Below, piece by piece: positions 16,952-25,616 of a stretch of 64,000 bases of DNA. A program made the position numbers and the translations under genes. Each line of letters opens with the position of its first letter. Position 1 is the first letter of the stretch. Location: positions 806,001-870,000 of the forward strand of contig NZ_CP091244.1 of assembly GCF_021650935.1 (NCBI RefSeq). Direction: 5' to 3'. The DNA is from Thiothrix winogradskyi (GTDB lineage: Bacteria; Pseudomonadota; Gammaproteobacteria; Thiotrichales; Thiotrichaceae). The notes under the pieces are model-generated. The model made no database searches. It worked only from the letters and a program-made list of their open reading frames with translations, and had not been told where the DNA came from.

Positions 16952-18306
16952 CCCAGCAGTTCCCTTCTGCGCTTTACGGTATCCAACCTGATTAACTCAG
17001 CATGACTTTTACCCAAGGCATCTTCCAGTTTTTGGCGCAATTGCTGTGCTTTGGGAGAGTTCCAGTCACCCTGTTCGATGATCTGGCGATACCGTTCCAA
17101 ATCAGCACTTTCTTTCACTTTTGGCATCGGGCTGACCTGCATCACGGTTTCCAATACGTCCGCATTCGTGCGGGCATAGCTCTCGGCGACTGGTTTGGCG
17201 GCAATAGTTTTGCCATCAATATTTTCGGTCAGCAGCCGGATATTTTCACTGGGAATAGTTGATAAGACTTGGGGGCTATGGGTTGTGACCACAAACTGCA
17301 TGTGAGGAAATGCCTTACGCAAGTGGGCTAACACATTCTGCTGCCAGCTTGGGTGCAGGTGCATATCCACTTCATCAATTAAGACAATACCAGGTGATTT
17401 AAGAGGGGCATCTTCTTTAAACTGCTTATTCAATCGTACTGCACGATAAGCAATGTCAGCAATCATGGCGATCATGTTGCGAATACCATCAGATAGCTGG
17501 TTTACTGCCAACATCCCATATTTGCGATGTTCAATGATAGGTTGATCATGAATATCACTGAAGCGTAGATTATGCCAGCCTGTTTCAGCCAAACACACAT
17601 CAACCACCGAGCCGATCCCCTTGAGCAAGGCTTGATAAGGGGTCGTCATGTGTAAGCCGCGTTCACCAAATTTTTCTATATTTTGGTCACGTAACTGGTT
17701 ATGAGCTTTTGATGTATAGCGCAGCCAGTCAACAAAGTATTTATAGCTTGATGCTGGATCCAAGCAATCCAGATAGCCCGAAGTTCTTGAGTAGAATTCT
17801 GACGAGAACACTTTGTTTCCTGTCATTTTTTTCTGCGCCCAAAGCCTGCCTGTTCCGTAATAAGCAATGACAGGAAGAATAACATCGCTGTTTTCTTCGT
17901 CAGCAATTGATGTTTGTAGCCGGGTACCAATATCTATAACCTGCTTTGCTTCCTTGAATGTATTGTAGGAATGCGGGGTGTTCATCCGACGCTCCCAATC
18001 GACAACCTCTCCTAGAATCAAGCCCTTACAGATGAAGATGGATGGGTACTGAGCTTCCATCTCAAGGATTTCGGTGTCCATGATCTTAAGTAAGACATCA
18101 TCTTTGGAAATTCCATACCGCTTGCCGTTATGAAATGCTCCCACGAAAGCACTTAGTGATACCGCAATAGCATCCAGTACGGTCGTTTTGCCTGCACCAT
18201 TATTAGCCACCAAAACTGTCATATACTTATCCAGTTCAACGGTCAAGTCGGAGAAACAGCGGTAATTTTGTAACTGGATGGATTGTAAACCTGTATAGGT
18301 ATTCAT
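16948..18306 (-). CDS. ptuA: Septu-type AAA/ABC ATPase PtuA
   Basis: 452 aa SMC/RecF-like ATPase: LQNYRCFSDLTVELD, Walker A VANNGAGKTTVLDAIA near residue 35, a signature-like NQLSDGIRNMIAMIADIAYR near 270, Walker B GIVLIDEVDMHLHPSWQQ near 310 and switch TTHSPQVLSTIPSENI near 345. The C-terminus is a helical tail. With PtuB it forms the two-protein Septu antiphage system, in which PtuA oligomers hold PtuB nucleases in check until infection changes nucleotide state. No start alternative is needed; the ATG opens on MNTYTGLQSIQL. Confidence 0.88.
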   Translation of the reverse strand: MNTYTGLQSIQLQNYRCFSDLTVELDKYMTVLVANNGAGKTTVLDAIAVSLSAFVGAFHNGKRYGISKDDVLLKIMDTEILEMEAQYPSIFICKGLILGEVVDWERRMNTPHSYNTFKEAKQVIDIGTRLQTSIADEENSDVILPVIAYYGTGRLWAQKKMTGNKVFSSEFYSRTSGYLDCLDPASSYKYFVDWLRYTSKAHNQLRDQNIEKFGERGLHMTTPYQALLKGIGSVVDVCLAETGWHNLRFSDIHDQPIIEHRKYGMLAVNQLSDGIRNMIAMIADIAYRAVRLNKQFKEDAPLKSPGIVLIDEVDMHLHPSWQQNVLAHLRKAFPHMQFVVTTHSPQVLSTIPSENIRLLTENIDGKTIAAKPVAESYARTNADVLETVMQVSPMPKVKESADLERYRQIIEQGDWNSPKAQQLRQKLEDALGKSHAELIRLDTVKRRRELLG

Positions 18307-18373
18307 TTATTCAACCCTTTGGTTGCTGATTGCGTTCTTGACCATTGTAGCATTTTCCCACGTCTACTCTTGA

Positions 18374-18389
18374 TTGGCACAACCATTGC
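18374..18389 (+). promoter_or_regulatory. Sigma-54-type promoter upstream of truncated parA
   Basis: TTGGCACAACCATTGC carries TGGCAC-N5-TTGC, the -24/-12 signature of RpoN promoters. Transcription would start near 18402, leaving an untranslated leader of about 187 bases before the parA ATG. No enhancer-binding-protein gene is adjacent. Confidence 0.55.
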
Positions 18390-18588
18390 GAATTTATCGA
18401 AAACATCACTTCTGTGTTCGAGTGGCGGGCATTCAAATACAAGCACCACAGACCGATAGCAGGATATTCGGTAATGGCTATTAGATTAAAGCATATTGTG
18501 AGATATTAACGTAACAGTAACACCTTGGTCATGCCAATAACACGTGATCAAACCACAGCAGTTTTCATCACTACGAGGCACGTGCTTC

Positions 18589-19038
18589 ATGAGCGTTATC
18601 GCCATTATCGGCAACAAAGGCGGCGTTGGTAAAACCACGTTGGCGATTAATCTTGCAACCTTGTTGAGTGAGCAAGCTGCCACTTGCCTGCTGGATGCCG
18701 ATCCGCAGGGTTCCATTTTGCATTGGGCGGCAATGGTCGATAATGCAAACATGCCCGCCGTTTTTGATGCCACCGCTAATGTCGGTAACGCGGTGGCGCA
18801 ATACCGTGATGATTACCAACATATTCTGATCGACTGCCCGCCCCAGCTACAATCAGAACAGACACAAGCTGCCCTTGCGTCGGCGGATGTTGTCGTTATT
18901 CCCGTGTTGCCTTCCCCATTGGATTTGTGGGCGACAGTGGCGGTGAACGAAGGCATTGCTAGCGCACGGGAAAGCAACCCTGACCTCAAGGCACTCTTGG
19001 TGATCAACCAGATGGAGCCGAGCACTAAACATGAGTAA
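18589..19038 (+). CDS. ParA-family ATPase, C-terminally truncated
   Basis: 149 aa, whereas related orphan ParA proteins are about 205-215. The deviant Walker A IGNKGGVGKTTLAINLA, LLDADPQGS and the Walker B LIDCPPQL are intact. The chain stops at INQMEPSTKHE, where relatives go on for about 55 residues. Start ATG 18589 opens directly on MSVIAIIGNKGG. Its last codons overlap the ATG of a 44-aa gene. Deletion joining the parA core to the next start is the simplest explanation; loss of the C-terminal helices may abolish dimerisation. Confidence 0.75.
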   Translation: MSVIAIIGNKGGVGKTTLAINLATLLSEQAATCLLDADPQGSILHWAAMVDNANMPAVFDATANVGNAVAQYRDDYQHILIDCPPQLQSEQTQAALASADVVVIPVLPSPLDLWATVAVNEGIASARESNPDLKALLVINQMEPSTKHE

Positions 19039-19165
19039 TTTAGATAAAACCGGCGCACAGTTAATCCATTCCATGCGCAAGACCAAAGCCGCTGCTGCCC
19101 TGCAAACCGTGCAACCGCCAGCAGCAACGCCGTACCCCGATGGCAGCACCGTGTGGCCGGATTAA
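19031..19165 (+). CDS. Small protein following parA
   Basis: 44 aa: MSNLDKTGAQLIHSMRKTK at the start and ending in a Pro-rich TPYPDGSTVWPD tail. Short, basic N-terminus, no recognised domain. It overlaps the end of the truncated parA and precedes the hybrid kinase by 28 bases. Many orphan ParA genes have a short partner gene immediately after, so this may be the partitioning adaptor; that is inference. Confidence 0.5.
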   Translation: MSNLDKTGAQLIHSMRKTKAAAALQTVQPPAATPYPDGSTVWPD

Positions 19166-19193
19166 TCATGCGCCGCAGTGTTTTAGTGTGCGT

Positions 19194-21281
19194 ATGAAAC
19201 GCTTGCTCCTCATTCTCTGGTGTGGTCTGTTGATCTTGGCAACGGCGAATACGTTAGCTATTGAGCAAACACCGCCCGCCACTGATATTGCTTTAAGCAA
19301 AGCAGAACAAGCATGGCTCGAAAAACGCCAAGGCGCACCGCTGCGCTATTGCTTCAGCCCCGTCTGGAAACCTTACGATTTCTTGGAGGATGGCAAACAC
19401 AAAGGCATTTTCGCCGACTACCTGCGATTCCTCTCTCAGCGGTTGAATATTCCTTTGCAACCAGTGGTTAGCAATAGCTGGCACGAAGCCTTGCAGTTTG
19501 CCAGCGAACGCAAGTGTGATTTTGTATCAGGTGCAGTCAAAACACCTGAGCGTGAAGCGTATCTGGCGTTTACCACGCCGTATTACCTGACCACGCATGT
19601 TCTATTAGCCAAACCTGATCAAGCGTTCATCCAGTCGATTGCGGACATTGCGGATAGAAAGATCGCAGTACCAGCCAAGGGAGCCATCGCGGATACATTG
19701 CGGCAGACGTATCCTGCTACCACTTTTATTGGTGTGGAATCGTCAGAACTTCTATTCAAAACGGTCGAAAGTGGTGATGTCTATGCTGGGGTAGCGTCCT
19801 TCGAGCATGGGGTGCAAATTGTCCAGCAAGGTTTGTATAACCTGAAAATCATCGGCAAACTCGATGACACCTACCCCATTTCCATCGGGGTGCGCAATGA
19901 TGCCCCCGAACTTCTCAGCATCATGCAAAAAGCGGTCGATTCACTGACCCAGACCGACCATAACACCATCAAGCGCACTTGGAGTTCAGTCAATCTTATT
20001 GACAGCACCGACTATTCCCTGATCTGGGAAGTCTCCATTACTGCGACGCTCTTATTGCTGGGGATCTTTTACTGGAATCGCAAATTGACCCGTTTGAATA
20101 CCGCGCTGCAACAAGCCAAGGAAGAGGCGGATCGCGCCAATCAAGCCAAAAGCGAATTTCTGGCAAACATGAGCCATGAAATCCGTACCCCGATGAACGC
20201 AATGATTGGTTTGGGGTATTTGCTGCAACATACCGAACTCACGGCACAACAAGCCGATTACATCAACAAAATGCAGGCATCCTCCAAACTCTTGCTGGGA
20301 GTTATCGACGATATTCTTGATGTCGCCAAAATAGAAGCCGGTAAGCTTGCGCTCAACCCCACCGCGTTTCGGCTCAGTGATGTGTTGCAGCAAATAAGCT
20401 ACTTGTTTGAAGAGCAAGCGCGGCAAAAAGGCTTGGGGTTTCAGATTCAAGTTGCTGAGGATGTGCCGACCTGTTTGATTGGCGACCCGCAACGCCTTGC
20501 GCAGATTTTGCTGAATTTGGTGAGTAATGCCGTTAAGTTTGCCGATGCGGGCGAGGTGTGTATCCGGGTGACACGCTTGCAGGCTGACGATGGCATTATC
20601 CGCTTGCAATTCAGCGTGACCGACACCGGTATGGGTATCAGTGTGGCGCAACAGGCAAAACTGTTTAAACCGTTTTCGCAAGCGGATAGCTCCTTTTCGC
20701 GGCGGCACGGCGGTAGCGGCTTGGGGTTAGCCATCAGTCAATCGCTGGCGCGGCTGATGGGTAGCGAGATCAGGCTGGAAAGCGCAGAAGGGCACGGCAG
20801 CACGTTTAGTTTCAGCGTTGCGTTTACAGCGTGTGTCGATATTGTGCCGATTAATACACCCTTCGCGCAAGCCACGGGGCTGTTCAAGGCGGCGCAGGTC
20901 TTATTGGTGGAAGATGATCTGTTGAATCAAATAGTGGCGGGTGAATTATTGCAGCGCTTAGGTGTGACGGTTACGGTGGCGAATAACGGTCTCGAAGCGC
21001 TGGAAGCTTTGGAGACAAACACCTTTCATCTGGTATTCATGGATATTCAAATGCCACAAATGGATGGTTATCAAGCGGTTAAATTGATTCGCCAACAGCC
21101 GCAATGGTTGCATTTACCGATTGTCGCCATGACCGCCCACGCGATTTCCACCGAACGGGCGAAGTGCATTGAGGCGGGGATGGATGATTATTTAAGCAAA
21201 CCTATCGACCCTGCCGGGTTGGTAACGATGCTGGCGAAGTGGGTAAACATCCCCAACTGCTCCAACACCACCGTGGCATAA
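19194..21281 (+). CDS. Hybrid sensor histidine kinase with periplasmic solute-binding domain
   Basis: 695 aa. Signal peptide (MKRLLLILWCGLLILATANT), then a bacterial extracellular solute-binding family 3 domain at about 45-265 (LRYCFSPVWKPYDFLEDG, GAVKTPEREAYLAFTTPYY) facing the periplasm, one membrane helix near 280-300, a HisKA with phospho-acceptor His328 (NMSHEIRTPMNAMIG), HATPase with DTGMGI and GGSGLGLAI, and a receiver with Asp617 (VFMDIQMPQMDGY). Start at 19194 is chosen for the signal peptide. It probably senses an amino-acid-like ligand. No separate output regulator is adjacent. Its 3' end overlaps truD by 94 bases in the convergent orientation. Confidence 0.9.
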   Translation: MKRLLLILWCGLLILATANTLAIEQTPPATDIALSKAEQAWLEKRQGAPLRYCFSPVWKPYDFLEDGKHKGIFADYLRFLSQRLNIPLQPVVSNSWHEALQFASERKCDFVSGAVKTPEREAYLAFTTPYYLTTHVLLAKPDQAFIQSIADIADRKIAVPAKGAIADTLRQTYPATTFIGVESSELLFKTVESGDVYAGVASFEHGVQIVQQGLYNLKIIGKLDDTYPISIGVRNDAPELLSIMQKAVDSLTQTDHNTIKRTWSSVNLIDSTDYSLIWEVSITATLLLLGIFYWNRKLTRLNTALQQAKEEADRANQAKSEFLANMSHEIRTPMNAMIGLGYLLQHTELTAQQADYINKMQASSKLLLGVIDDILDVAKIEAGKLALNPTAFRLSDVLQQISYLFEEQARQKGLGFQIQVAEDVPTCLIGDPQRLAQILLNLVSNAVKFADAGEVCIRVTRLQADDGIIRLQFSVTDTGMGISVAQQAKLFKPFSQADSSFSRRHGGSGLGLAISQSLARLMGSEIRLESAEGHGSTFSFSVAFTACVDIVPINTPFAQATGLFKAAQVLLVEDDLLNQIVAGELLQRLGVTVTVANNGLEALEALETNTFHLVFMDIQMPQMDGYQAVKLIRQQPQWLHLPIVAMTAHAISTERAKCIEAGMDDYLSKPIDPAGLVTMLAKWVNIPNCSNTTVA

Positions 21282-22267
21282 GCCCCCGCTGGCAAGGCAA
21301 AACTCAGGCGCAAGGTGCTCTCATCCACCACCTCAAACCCCACCGTACCCACATTGACACGCAAGGCACGGCGTTCCTGTTTCAAACCCTGCTTTTCCAG
21401 CCCCGCGCAAAAGATCGGGAAACGTGCGGCTTGTTCGGCTTCCAAGTCGCGTGCTTCGATTGCGGTGGGCAATTCGCCACGTCCCCACAAGACGCCGGTT
21501 GGGTGGATGGCTTGCGTTGCCAACCGTGCAGGCAATTCCGCACTGGCGTCGTCGGCAAACCACGCGCTGCCGCCTTCAAACATAAACACATCGCCCGGCA
21601 CGCGCTGATTCCAGGTTCCGTCTGCGACCCGTTGCGCCAACACATTATTGAAAATCCACGAACGCGCTGCTGACAAATACAAGCTGCGCTGGTTACGTTG
21701 CTTTGGTTCTACGCCTGCCGCAAACCAGCGTTCTGCCTTGCGCAAATTACCGAAGTTATGCCCGAAACGCTGGTCGCCGTAGTAATTGGGAATCCCCTGC
21801 TGGCTGATTTGTTCGCAAATCGCAGCCGCTTCAGCGAAATCACCGCTGCACTGCCGCAAGGTGAGGATGAAACGGTTGGCTTCCAACGCGCCGCGTCGCA
21901 GCTTTTTGTCATGGCGCTGTTGCTGGAGAACTTCGATTTCAGCAGGCAGGGCAGCAAAATCCGGGTCAGCAATGCCCGGCAATTGCAGGCTAAACCATTG
22001 CGTGGTGATCGCATGGCGGTCTTTCAGCCCCGCGTAACCGACTTCCTTGGCAGGCACACCGGCACAGCGGGCGAGTTGCCCTGCCACCCAGTCGGTATTC
22101 GCGCCGGTTTTGCGGACTTGCACCCACAAATGTTCACCACTGCCGGTGAGGGCAATTTCCATTTGCTCATCGACGATAAAATCTTCCGGCGAACTGCGGA
22201 ATTCACCGCGTAACGGGGCGGCATAAGCGCGGGCAAAGCCCGTGGTATCAAAGGTAGTTGGGTTCAT
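21188..22267 (-). CDS. truD: tRNA pseudouridine(13) synthase TruD
   Basis: 359 aa, usual length about 350. It isomerises U13 of tRNA-Glu. Family motifs: FRSSPEDFIVDEQM near the N-terminus, the catalytic-loop VGYAGLKDRHAITTQWFSL (catalytic Asp in LKDRHA), GIPNYYGDQRFGHNFGNL, and LYLSAARSWIFNNVLAQRV. Start ATG 22267 gives the canonical N-terminus; the upstream extension to 22330 would run into the prenyltransferase stop. The last 31 residues or so (after VVLEQLGMF) are read antisense to the end of the hybrid kinase. Confidence 0.95.
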   Translation of the reverse strand: MNPTTFDTTGFARAYAAPLRGEFRSSPEDFIVDEQMEIALTGSGEHLWVQVRKTGANTDWVAGQLARCAGVPAKEVGYAGLKDRHAITTQWFSLQLPGIADPDFAALPAEIEVLQQQRHDKKLRRGALEANRFILTLRQCSGDFAEAAAICEQISQQGIPNYYGDQRFGHNFGNLRKAERWFAAGVEPKQRNQRSLYLSAARSWIFNNVLAQRVADGTWNQRVPGDVFMFEGGSAWFADDASAELPARLATQAIHPTGVLWGRGELPTAIEARDLEAEQAARFPIFCAGLEKQGLKQERRALRVNVGTVGFEVVDESTLRLSFALPAGAYATVVLEQLGMFTHFASIVTNPAGSIGLLK

Positions 22268-22274
22268 GCGCGAA

Positions 22275-23207
22275 CTATACCAGCCACAACGCCAAGGACA
22301 ACAGCACGCCGTGCAATACCGCGCTGCCAATCGTCATTTTAATCGCCGGTTCGAGCTTATGCGGCGCGTGGGCGTGTTCCACCAATTGCAAACCGGCACG
22401 CAATGCAATCCCCAACGGCAAGGCACTCAGCAAGGCCATCGGTGGCAATACATCCAGCATGACCCACGCCACCAGCAACAACGTTGCCAGCAAGACTGCG
22501 GCTAGGTAAATTTTTGCCGCCGTATCCGCCCCAAAACGCACCACCCAATGGTGTTTGCCACTGGCAGCATCGGCTTCGCGGTCAGGGAACTGGTTAATCA
22601 GCAAAATATTCATGATTAACAACGACAAGGGCAAACTGATCACGAGCGGATACCACGCCAACGTGCCAGTTTGTACAAACCACGCGCCCAACGGGGTGAG
22701 AATGCCAAAACTCAAGGCAATCGTTGGTTCACCCAAGCCGCGACTATTCAAACTCAACGGCGGCGCGGAATAACCCCAACCAATTACCAAACCCGCCACG
22801 CCAATCCACAGTAAATCCATCCCGCTTTGCCATGCCAAGCCCACCCCGATTAGCATTGCCACCGCAAGCAAGCACGCGCCGAACACGAAGGTTTCGCCCG
22901 CGCTCAATACGCCGTTTTGGATAAAGCGACTGCCGCCGGTAAACGGAAACAAGCGTTGGGTATTGCGCCGATCCGTGCCATTTTGCTCGTCGTAGTAATC
23001 GTTCAGCACATTCATGCCCGCGTGTACCAACATCACCGCCAGCAATGTCCACGCCAGTAACCAGCCGTGTAACGCATAGCCTTGCGCCGATGCCGCAGCC
23101 GCGCCCACCAGTGCGGGCACAATACTTGCTGCCAGAAAGCCGGGGCGAGTGGCTAACCAATAGCGGCGTACCGGGGTATGCAGCAGACGTTCATTCGATC
23201 CTTCCAT
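22275..23207 (-). CDS. menA: UbiA-family prenyltransferase, MenA-like
   Basis: 310 aa integral membrane protein with eight or nine hydrophobic segments. The two Asp-rich motifs of UbiA prenyltransferases are present: NVLNDYYDEQNGTDRRN near residue 67 and NQFPDREADAASGKHH near 206. The second motif and the overall length fit 1,4-dihydroxy-2-naphthoate polyprenyltransferase better than UbiA, but other quinone or heme substrates cannot be ruled out and no other men gene is in the window. The truD start follows eight bases after its stop. Confidence 0.8.
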   Translation of the reverse strand: MEGSNERLLHTPVRRYWLATRPGFLAASIVPALVGAAAASAQGYALHGWLLAWTLLAVMLVHAGMNVLNDYYDEQNGTDRRNTQRLFPFTGGSRFIQNGVLSAGETFVFGACLLAVAMLIGVGLAWQSGMDLLWIGVAGLVIGWGYSAPPLSLNSRGLGEPTIALSFGILTPLGAWFVQTGTLAWYPLVISLPLSLLIMNILLINQFPDREADAASGKHHWVVRFGADTAAKIYLAAVLLATLLLVAWVMLDVLPPMALLSALPLGIALRAGLQLVEHAHAPHKLEPAIKMTIGSAVLHGVLLSLALWLV

Positions 23208-23225
23208 TATCGTTTCCTTCTATAT

Positions 23226-23288
23226 TTGTCGACAATATTACGATATTTTTGCGTAATAACTGCCATTTCTGCGCAATATTGTCTACAA
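23226..23288. promoter_or_regulatory. Two copies of a TTGTCNACAA dyad between menA and the cache gene
   Basis: TTGTCGACAA at 23226-23235 and TTGTCTACAA at 23279-23288 lie 53 bases apart, close to five helical turns. Both sit in AT-rich flanks with ATAT on at least one side. The layout suggests a dimeric regulator binding cooperatively to control one or both divergent genes. Confidence 0.55.
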
Positions 23289-23389
23289 TATCGCTGCGTG
23301 TTTGATAATTACACGTCGCCATTCAGTCTGCATGAGGAACACCCCAAGGTGTGCAGGCTGCATATTATTTTTGGAGGAGATGATTGTAT

Positions 23390-23911
23390 ATGAAACTGTT
23401 ACACACTGTTGCAGGTGCTGCCCTGTTTGCATTAACCCTGAATGTATTTGCTGCTGATGCAGCAGCTCCAGCAACCGGTACAGAAGCCGAAGCACAAGCC
23501 ATGAGCGAAAAAGCCTTAGCTGAAGTTGATAAAAACGGCGAAGCGGCGTTTGAAACGTTCAAAAAGGCTGACGGCGGCTTCCAAGATAGAGACCTGTATG
23601 TTTTCTGTATGGATCTGGATGGCAAAATGTTGTCCCACCCGAAAAAGCCTGAGCTGGTTGGTCAAAACCTGCTTGAGTTCGACAAATACGGTGAAAAACT
23701 GTTCCAGAATATGATTGCCACTGCAAAATCTACCGAAAGCAAAGGCTGGGTTGATTACAAGTGGCCACGTCCGGATACAGAAGAACTGACGGCTAAAAAA
23801 AGCTACGTGATGAAAAATTCTAAAGGCTTCTTCTGTGGTGTGGGTGCGTATGCAGCAGCAGCGGCAGCAGCTCCGGCAGCCCCAGCAGCTCCGGCACCGG
23901 CTGCAAAATAA
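23390..23911 (+). CDS. Secreted single-cache-domain protein with Ala/Pro tail
   Basis: 173 aa. Signal peptide MKLLHTVAGAALFALTLNVFA, then a small-molecule-binding sCache-like domain: ALAEVDKNGEAAFETFKK, DLYVFCMDLDGKMLSHP, LVGQNLLEF, GWVDYKWPRP and KKSYVMKNSKGFFCGVGAY. Two Cys residues could form a disulfide. The C-terminus is a low-complexity Ala/Pro tail. Stand-alone periplasmic cache proteins of this type are common in proteobacteria and probably bind small carboxylates. The ATG at 23390 follows GGAGGAGA at suitable distance; TTG at 23384 is unnecessary. A terminator follows. Confidence 0.82.
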   Translation: MKLLHTVAGAALFALTLNVFAADAAAPATGTEAEAQAMSEKALAEVDKNGEAAFETFKKADGGFQDRDLYVFCMDLDGKMLSHPKKPELVGQNLLEFDKYGEKLFQNMIATAKSTESKGWVDYKWPRPDTEELTAKKSYVMKNSKGFFCGVGAYAAAAAAAPAAPAAPAPAAK

Positions 23912-23940
23912 TTTCATAGGTCTTTCCAATCTGACATTTA

Positions 23941-23973
23941 GGCTACAGGTGTTCCGCTTGTAGCCTTTTTTTT
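23941..23973 (+). terminator. Rho-independent terminator after the cache gene
   Basis: GGCTACA (23941-23947) pairs with TGTAGCC (23959-23965), followed directly by eight T. It lies 30 bases after the cache gene stop. Confidence 0.9.
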
Positions 23974-23997
23974 GTGATTTCCGCTATTATCCTCGCC

Positions 23998-25461
23998 ATG
24001 AAATACCATGACCTACGCGACTTTATCCAACAATTGGAAAAAATGGGCGAACTCAAACGCATTAGCGTGGAAGTTGACCCGTATTTGGAAATGACCGAAA
24101 TCGCCGACCGCGTATTGCGTGCTGGCGGCCCCGCCTTGCTGTTTGAAAATCCCAAAGGGCATAACACCCCGGTACTCGCCAACTTGTTCGGCACGCCGCG
24201 CCGCGTGGCGTTGGGGATGGGCGAAGAATCAACCGAAGCCTTGCGCGAAGTCGGTAAATTGCTGGCGTTGCTCAAGCAGCCTGATCCGCCGAAAGGGTTT
24301 AAAGATGCGCTGAATGCGCTGCCTATTTTCCGCAAAGTGCTGGATATGGCACCGAAAGTGGTCAGCAAAGCTGCGTGTCAGCAGGTCGTGGAGGAAGGCG
24401 ATAAAGTGGATTTGAGCAAGCTGCCGATTCAGCATTGCTGGCCGGGGGATGCTGCGCCGCTGATTACGTGGGGTTTGGTGATTACCAAAGGCCCGAATCA
24501 GAAACGCCAGAATTTGGGGATTTACCGCCAGCAAGTGTTGGGTAAGAACCGCGTGATTATGCGCTGGTTGTCGCATCGCGGCGGGGCGTTGGATTTTCGT
24601 GAGTTTCAGCAGGCGAATCCGGGTAAACCGTTTCCGGTAGCGGTGGCGATTGGCACTGACCCGGCGACGATTTTAGGGGCAGTTACGCCTGTGCCGGATT
24701 CGTTGTCGGAATATGCGTTTGCGGGGTTGTTGCGCGGTTCGCGGACGGAGTTGGTGCAAGCGATGGGGGTGGATTTGCAAGTGCCCGCGTCGGCGGAATT
24801 TGTGTTGGAGGGGCATATTTACCCCGACGATTTCGCACCCGAAGGGCCTTATGGCGACCATACCGGCTATTACAATGAGGTTGATAGCTTTCCAGTATTC
24901 ACTATCGAGCGCATTACGCACCGCAAAGACCCGATTTACCACAGCACGTATACGGGGCGACCGCCGGATGAACCGGCGATTTTGGGCTTGGCGTTGAATG
25001 AAGTGTTCGTGCCGATTTTGCAGAAGCAGTTTCCTGAAATCGTCGACTTTTACCTGCCGCCGGAAGGCTGTTCGTATCGCATGGCGGTGGTGAGCATCAA
25101 GAAGCAATACCCCGGTCACGCCAAGCGGGTGATGATGGGGGTTTGGTCGTTCCTGCGCCAGTTTATGTACACCAAGTTCATTATCGTGGTGGATGACGAT
25201 GTGAATACCCGCAAGTGGGAGGATGTGATTTGGGCAATGACGACGCGGATGGATCCGGCGCGGGATACCACGTTGATTGAGCATACGCCGATTGATTATC
25301 TGGATTTCGCCTCGCCCGTGTCAGGGTTGGGGTCGAAGATGGGCATGGATGCGACCAATAAATGGCCGGGGGAAACCACGCGGGAGTGGGGTACGCCGAT
25401 TGTGATGGATGCGGCGGTGAAATCCCGCGTGGATGGGATGTGGAAAAGTTTGGGCTTATGA
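23998..25461 (+). CDS. ubiD: 4-hydroxy-3-polyprenylbenzoate decarboxylase UbiD
   Basis: 487 aa, the normal UbiD length. It removes the carboxyl group in ubiquinone synthesis using prenylated FMN made by UbiX. MKYHDLRDFIQQLEKMGELK opens the protein, with FGTPRRVALGMG, GIYRQQVLGKNRVIMRWL, EFVLEGHIYPDDFAPEGPYG (cofactor and catalytic Glu region) and VDDDVNTRKWEDVIWAMTTR later. The ATG at 23998 gives the family N-terminus; the upstream in-frame start would lie inside the preceding terminator. Confidence 0.96.
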   Translation: MKYHDLRDFIQQLEKMGELKRISVEVDPYLEMTEIADRVLRAGGPALLFENPKGHNTPVLANLFGTPRRVALGMGEESTEALREVGKLLALLKQPDPPKGFKDALNALPIFRKVLDMAPKVVSKAACQQVVEEGDKVDLSKLPIQHCWPGDAAPLITWGLVITKGPNQKRQNLGIYRQQVLGKNRVIMRWLSHRGGALDFREFQQANPGKPFPVAVAIGTDPATILGAVTPVPDSLSEYAFAGLLRGSRTELVQAMGVDLQVPASAEFVLEGHIYPDDFAPEGPYGDHTGYYNEVDSFPVFTIERITHRKDPIYHSTYTGRPPDEPAILGLALNEVFVPILQKQFPEIVDFYLPPEGCSYRMAVVSIKKQYPGHAKRVMMGVWSFLRQFMYTKFIIVVDDDVNTRKWEDVIWAMTTRMDPARDTTLIEHTPIDYLDFASPVSGLGSKMGMDATNKWPGETTREWGTPIVMDAAVKSRVDGMWKSLGL

Positions 25462-25490
25462 TTTCATAAGGCTCGGTCATAGGTGTGACC

Positions 25491-25597
25491 GGAAGTGATG
25501 CAAATACATAAAATCGGATAACTACATTCCTATGAAGTTATCGGTTTGTGTTGGACACCTTCCGATTTCGCTGAAAATTTAGGTTTATATCACTTCC
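25491..25597. repeat. Nested triple inverted repeat after ubiD
   Basis: Three pairs of arms are nested: GGAAGTGAT (25491) with ATCACTTCC (25589-25597), AAATCGGA (25511) with TCCGATTT (25561), and GATAACT (25517) with AGTTATC (25536). Together they could fold as one long hairpin of about 107 bases. It could be a small mobile palindromic element or a structured 3' region. No T-run is seen. Confidence 0.6.
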
Positions 25598-25616
25598 GCG
25601 CCCCTCGGTCAGGGAG

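Noticed and set aside
16229..18306. Retron instead of Septu
   Set aside because: The HNH family also occurs in retrons, but no reverse transcriptase or msr/msd-like region is visible within several kilobases.
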